Shown here: positions 63,170-64,000 of the stretch, in pieces | How positions within the stretch are numbered: the first letter of the stretch is position 1 | Layout of the letters: every line of letters begins with the position of its first letter | NCBI RefSeq assembly: GCF_047425875.1 | Contig: NZ_CP179727.1 | Coordinates: 248,001 to 312,000 of the forward strand | DNA: 64,000 bases | Source of the DNA: Macrococcoides animalis | GTDB taxonomy: Bacteria > Bacillota > Bacilli > Staphylococcales > Staphylococcaceae | Direction: 5' to 3' | The notes under the pieces: generated by a model | The model's input: the letters and a program-made list of their open reading frames with translations, nothing else | The model's database searches: none | Told to the model about the DNA's origin: nothing | Translations under genes and position numbers: made by a program

Positions 63170-64000
63170 TTAGAATTCTAAAGTCTTTTTAGCTGCTTCA
63201 ATAATATCTTCTTTGTTTGGTAACCAAACGTTTTCAGCTTGCGTATATGGGTAAGCAGTATCGCTAGCTGCAACACGAGCAATAGGTGCTTCTAATGATA
63301 ATACTGCACGTTCTGAGATTTCAGATACAACAGTAGCCCCAACACCAGCTTGCTTCTGAGCTTCTTGCACTACTACAACACGGCCAGTTTTTTCAACTGA
63401 AGCAATAATTGTTTCAATATCTAATGGTTGAACTGTACGTAAATCGATAACTTCGATTGAGTGACCGTCTTTTGCTAACTCTTCAGCAGCTTTCATTGAT
63501 TCTTGAACCATTGCACCGTAAGTGATGATAGAAAGGTCAGTACCTTCTTGTTTCACAGCTGCTTTACCGATTTCGATTGTGTACTCTTCTTCAGGTACTT
63601 CTTCACGGAAAGAACGGTATAATTTCATATGCTCTAAGAATACAACTGGGTCATTGTCTCTAATTGCAGAGATTAATAATCCTTTTGCATCATAAGGACT
63701 TGAAGGAATAACTACTTTTAAACCTGGTGTTTGAGCAACTAATCCTTCTAAATTATCTGCGTGTAATTCAGGAGTATGCACACCACCACCAAAAGGTGAA
63801 CGGATTACAACCGGAGCCGATTTAGTACCGCCTGAACGGAAGCTTTGACGTGATAATTGTGCTGCTAAAGAATCGAATACTTCGAATACGAAACCAAAGA
63901 ATTGGATTTCCATAACAGGACGGTAACCCGTTAAAGTGAAACCAACTGCTAAACCACCAATACCTGATTCTGCAAGTGGTGTATCGAATACACGATCTTC
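63170..64000 (-). CDS. pdhB: Pyruvate dehydrogenase E1 beta subunit (partial)
   Basis: With E1 alpha, decarboxylates pyruvate and acetylates the lipoyl arm of E2. The window holds 277 codons of a family near 325, opening EDRVFDTPLAESGIGG and running to a stop at 63170. Visible parts include the transketolase-like pyrimidine-binding region, RSPFGGGVHTPELHADN, and the C-terminal domain with TVQPLDIETI. The start lies beyond base 64000. It is the upstream neighbour of pdhC, and a pdhA would be expected before it. Confidence 0.95.
   Translation of the reverse strand, partial: EDRVFDTPLAESGIGGLAVGFTLTGYRPVMEIQFFGFVFEVFDSLAAQLSRQSFRSGGTKSAPVVIRSPFGGGVHTPELHADNLEGLVAQTPGLKVVIPSSPYDAKGLLISAIRDNDPVVFLEHMKLYRSFREEVPEEEYTIEIGKAAVKQEGTDLSIITYGAMVQESMKAAEELAKDGHSIEVIDLRTVQPLDIETIIASVEKTGRVVVVQEAQKQAGVGATVVSEISERAVLSLEAPIARVAASDTAYPYTQAENVWLPNKEDIIEAAKKTLEF

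Noticed and set aside
1..64000. tRNA, rRNA, insertion sequences, prophage genes, CRISPR arrays
   Set aside because: I found no cloverleaf-like genes, transposase or integrase frames, or regularly spaced repeats; gene order is core-chromosome throughout.

Overview
The window is a piece of a low-GC Firmicutes chromosome. Gene content and order are those of the Staphylococcaceae: a pyr operon beside rluD-lspA-ileS, the ylm/division genes, a dcw cluster reading mraZ-rsmH-ftsL-pbp1-mraY-murD-divIB-ftsA-ftsZ, bacillithiol bshC, the typA-suhB-DUF1054 block, and potABCD with its XRE regulator next to pdhBCD. One feature argues against Staphylococcus itself. A complete caa3-type cytochrome c oxidase operon (ctaCDEF, with a cytochrome c domain on CtaC) sits between ctaB and ctaG, where S. 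aureus keeps only ctaA, ctaB and ctaM. That and the direct rpmF-bshC junction point to Macrococcus or a close relative. The genus is an inference from synteny, not from a database match.

Layout. 1-7.1 kb: pyrimidine operon on the minus strand (pyrR-pyrP-pyrB-pyrC-carA-carB, carB cut by the window edge), with two PyrR-type RNA attenuators. 7.1-11.8 kb: rluD, lspA and ileS, with a T-box leader before ileS. 11.8-15.4 kb: divIVA-ylmH-yggT-sepF-yggS-pgeF. 15.5-25.6 kb: the dcw cluster, with an MraZ operator at its promoter and a terminator after ftsZ. 25.7-28.1 kb: bshC, rpmF and the yceD homologue. 28.2-35.9 kb: mostly short units on both strands (tmcAL, coaD, rsmD, a DUF7147-like gene, ylbG, a GDPD phosphodiesterase, a methyltransferase, ylbF, a CAP protein, yugN, an AI-2E-family permease). 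35.9-43.6 kb: respiratory assembly and oxidase genes (ctaM, ctaG, ctaFEDC, ctaB, and divergent ctaA). 43.6-51.7 kb: pyc, ftsW, ylaN, a conserved hypothetical, ylaH and typA. 51.8-55.5 kb: ylaF, a NERD-like gene split by a frameshift, suhB, DUF1054 and a DUF4064 protein. 55.6-60.3 kb: potABCD with its regulator, and a UPF0223 gene. 60.3-64 kb: pdhD, pdhC and part of pdhB.

The genes fall into a few systems: de novo UMP and carbamoyl-phosphate synthesis under PyrR and tRNA control; septum building and its control (FtsZ, FtsA, SepF, DivIVA, DivIB, FtsL, PBP1, FtsW); heme A synthesis and oxidase assembly; pyruvate entry to the TCA cycle (PDH, pyruvate carboxylase); and polyamine uptake. There is no rRNA, tRNA, insertion sequence, prophage or CRISPR array. 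This is core chromosome, so novelty is modest.

The most unusual locus is 52174-53051. There a NERD-like protein is broken at a run of nine A's that abuts a 24-base near-palindrome. Read on the other strand, the same bases form an intrinsic terminator for suhB. The 111 codons after the break stay open in the -1 frame and encode a zinc ribbon.
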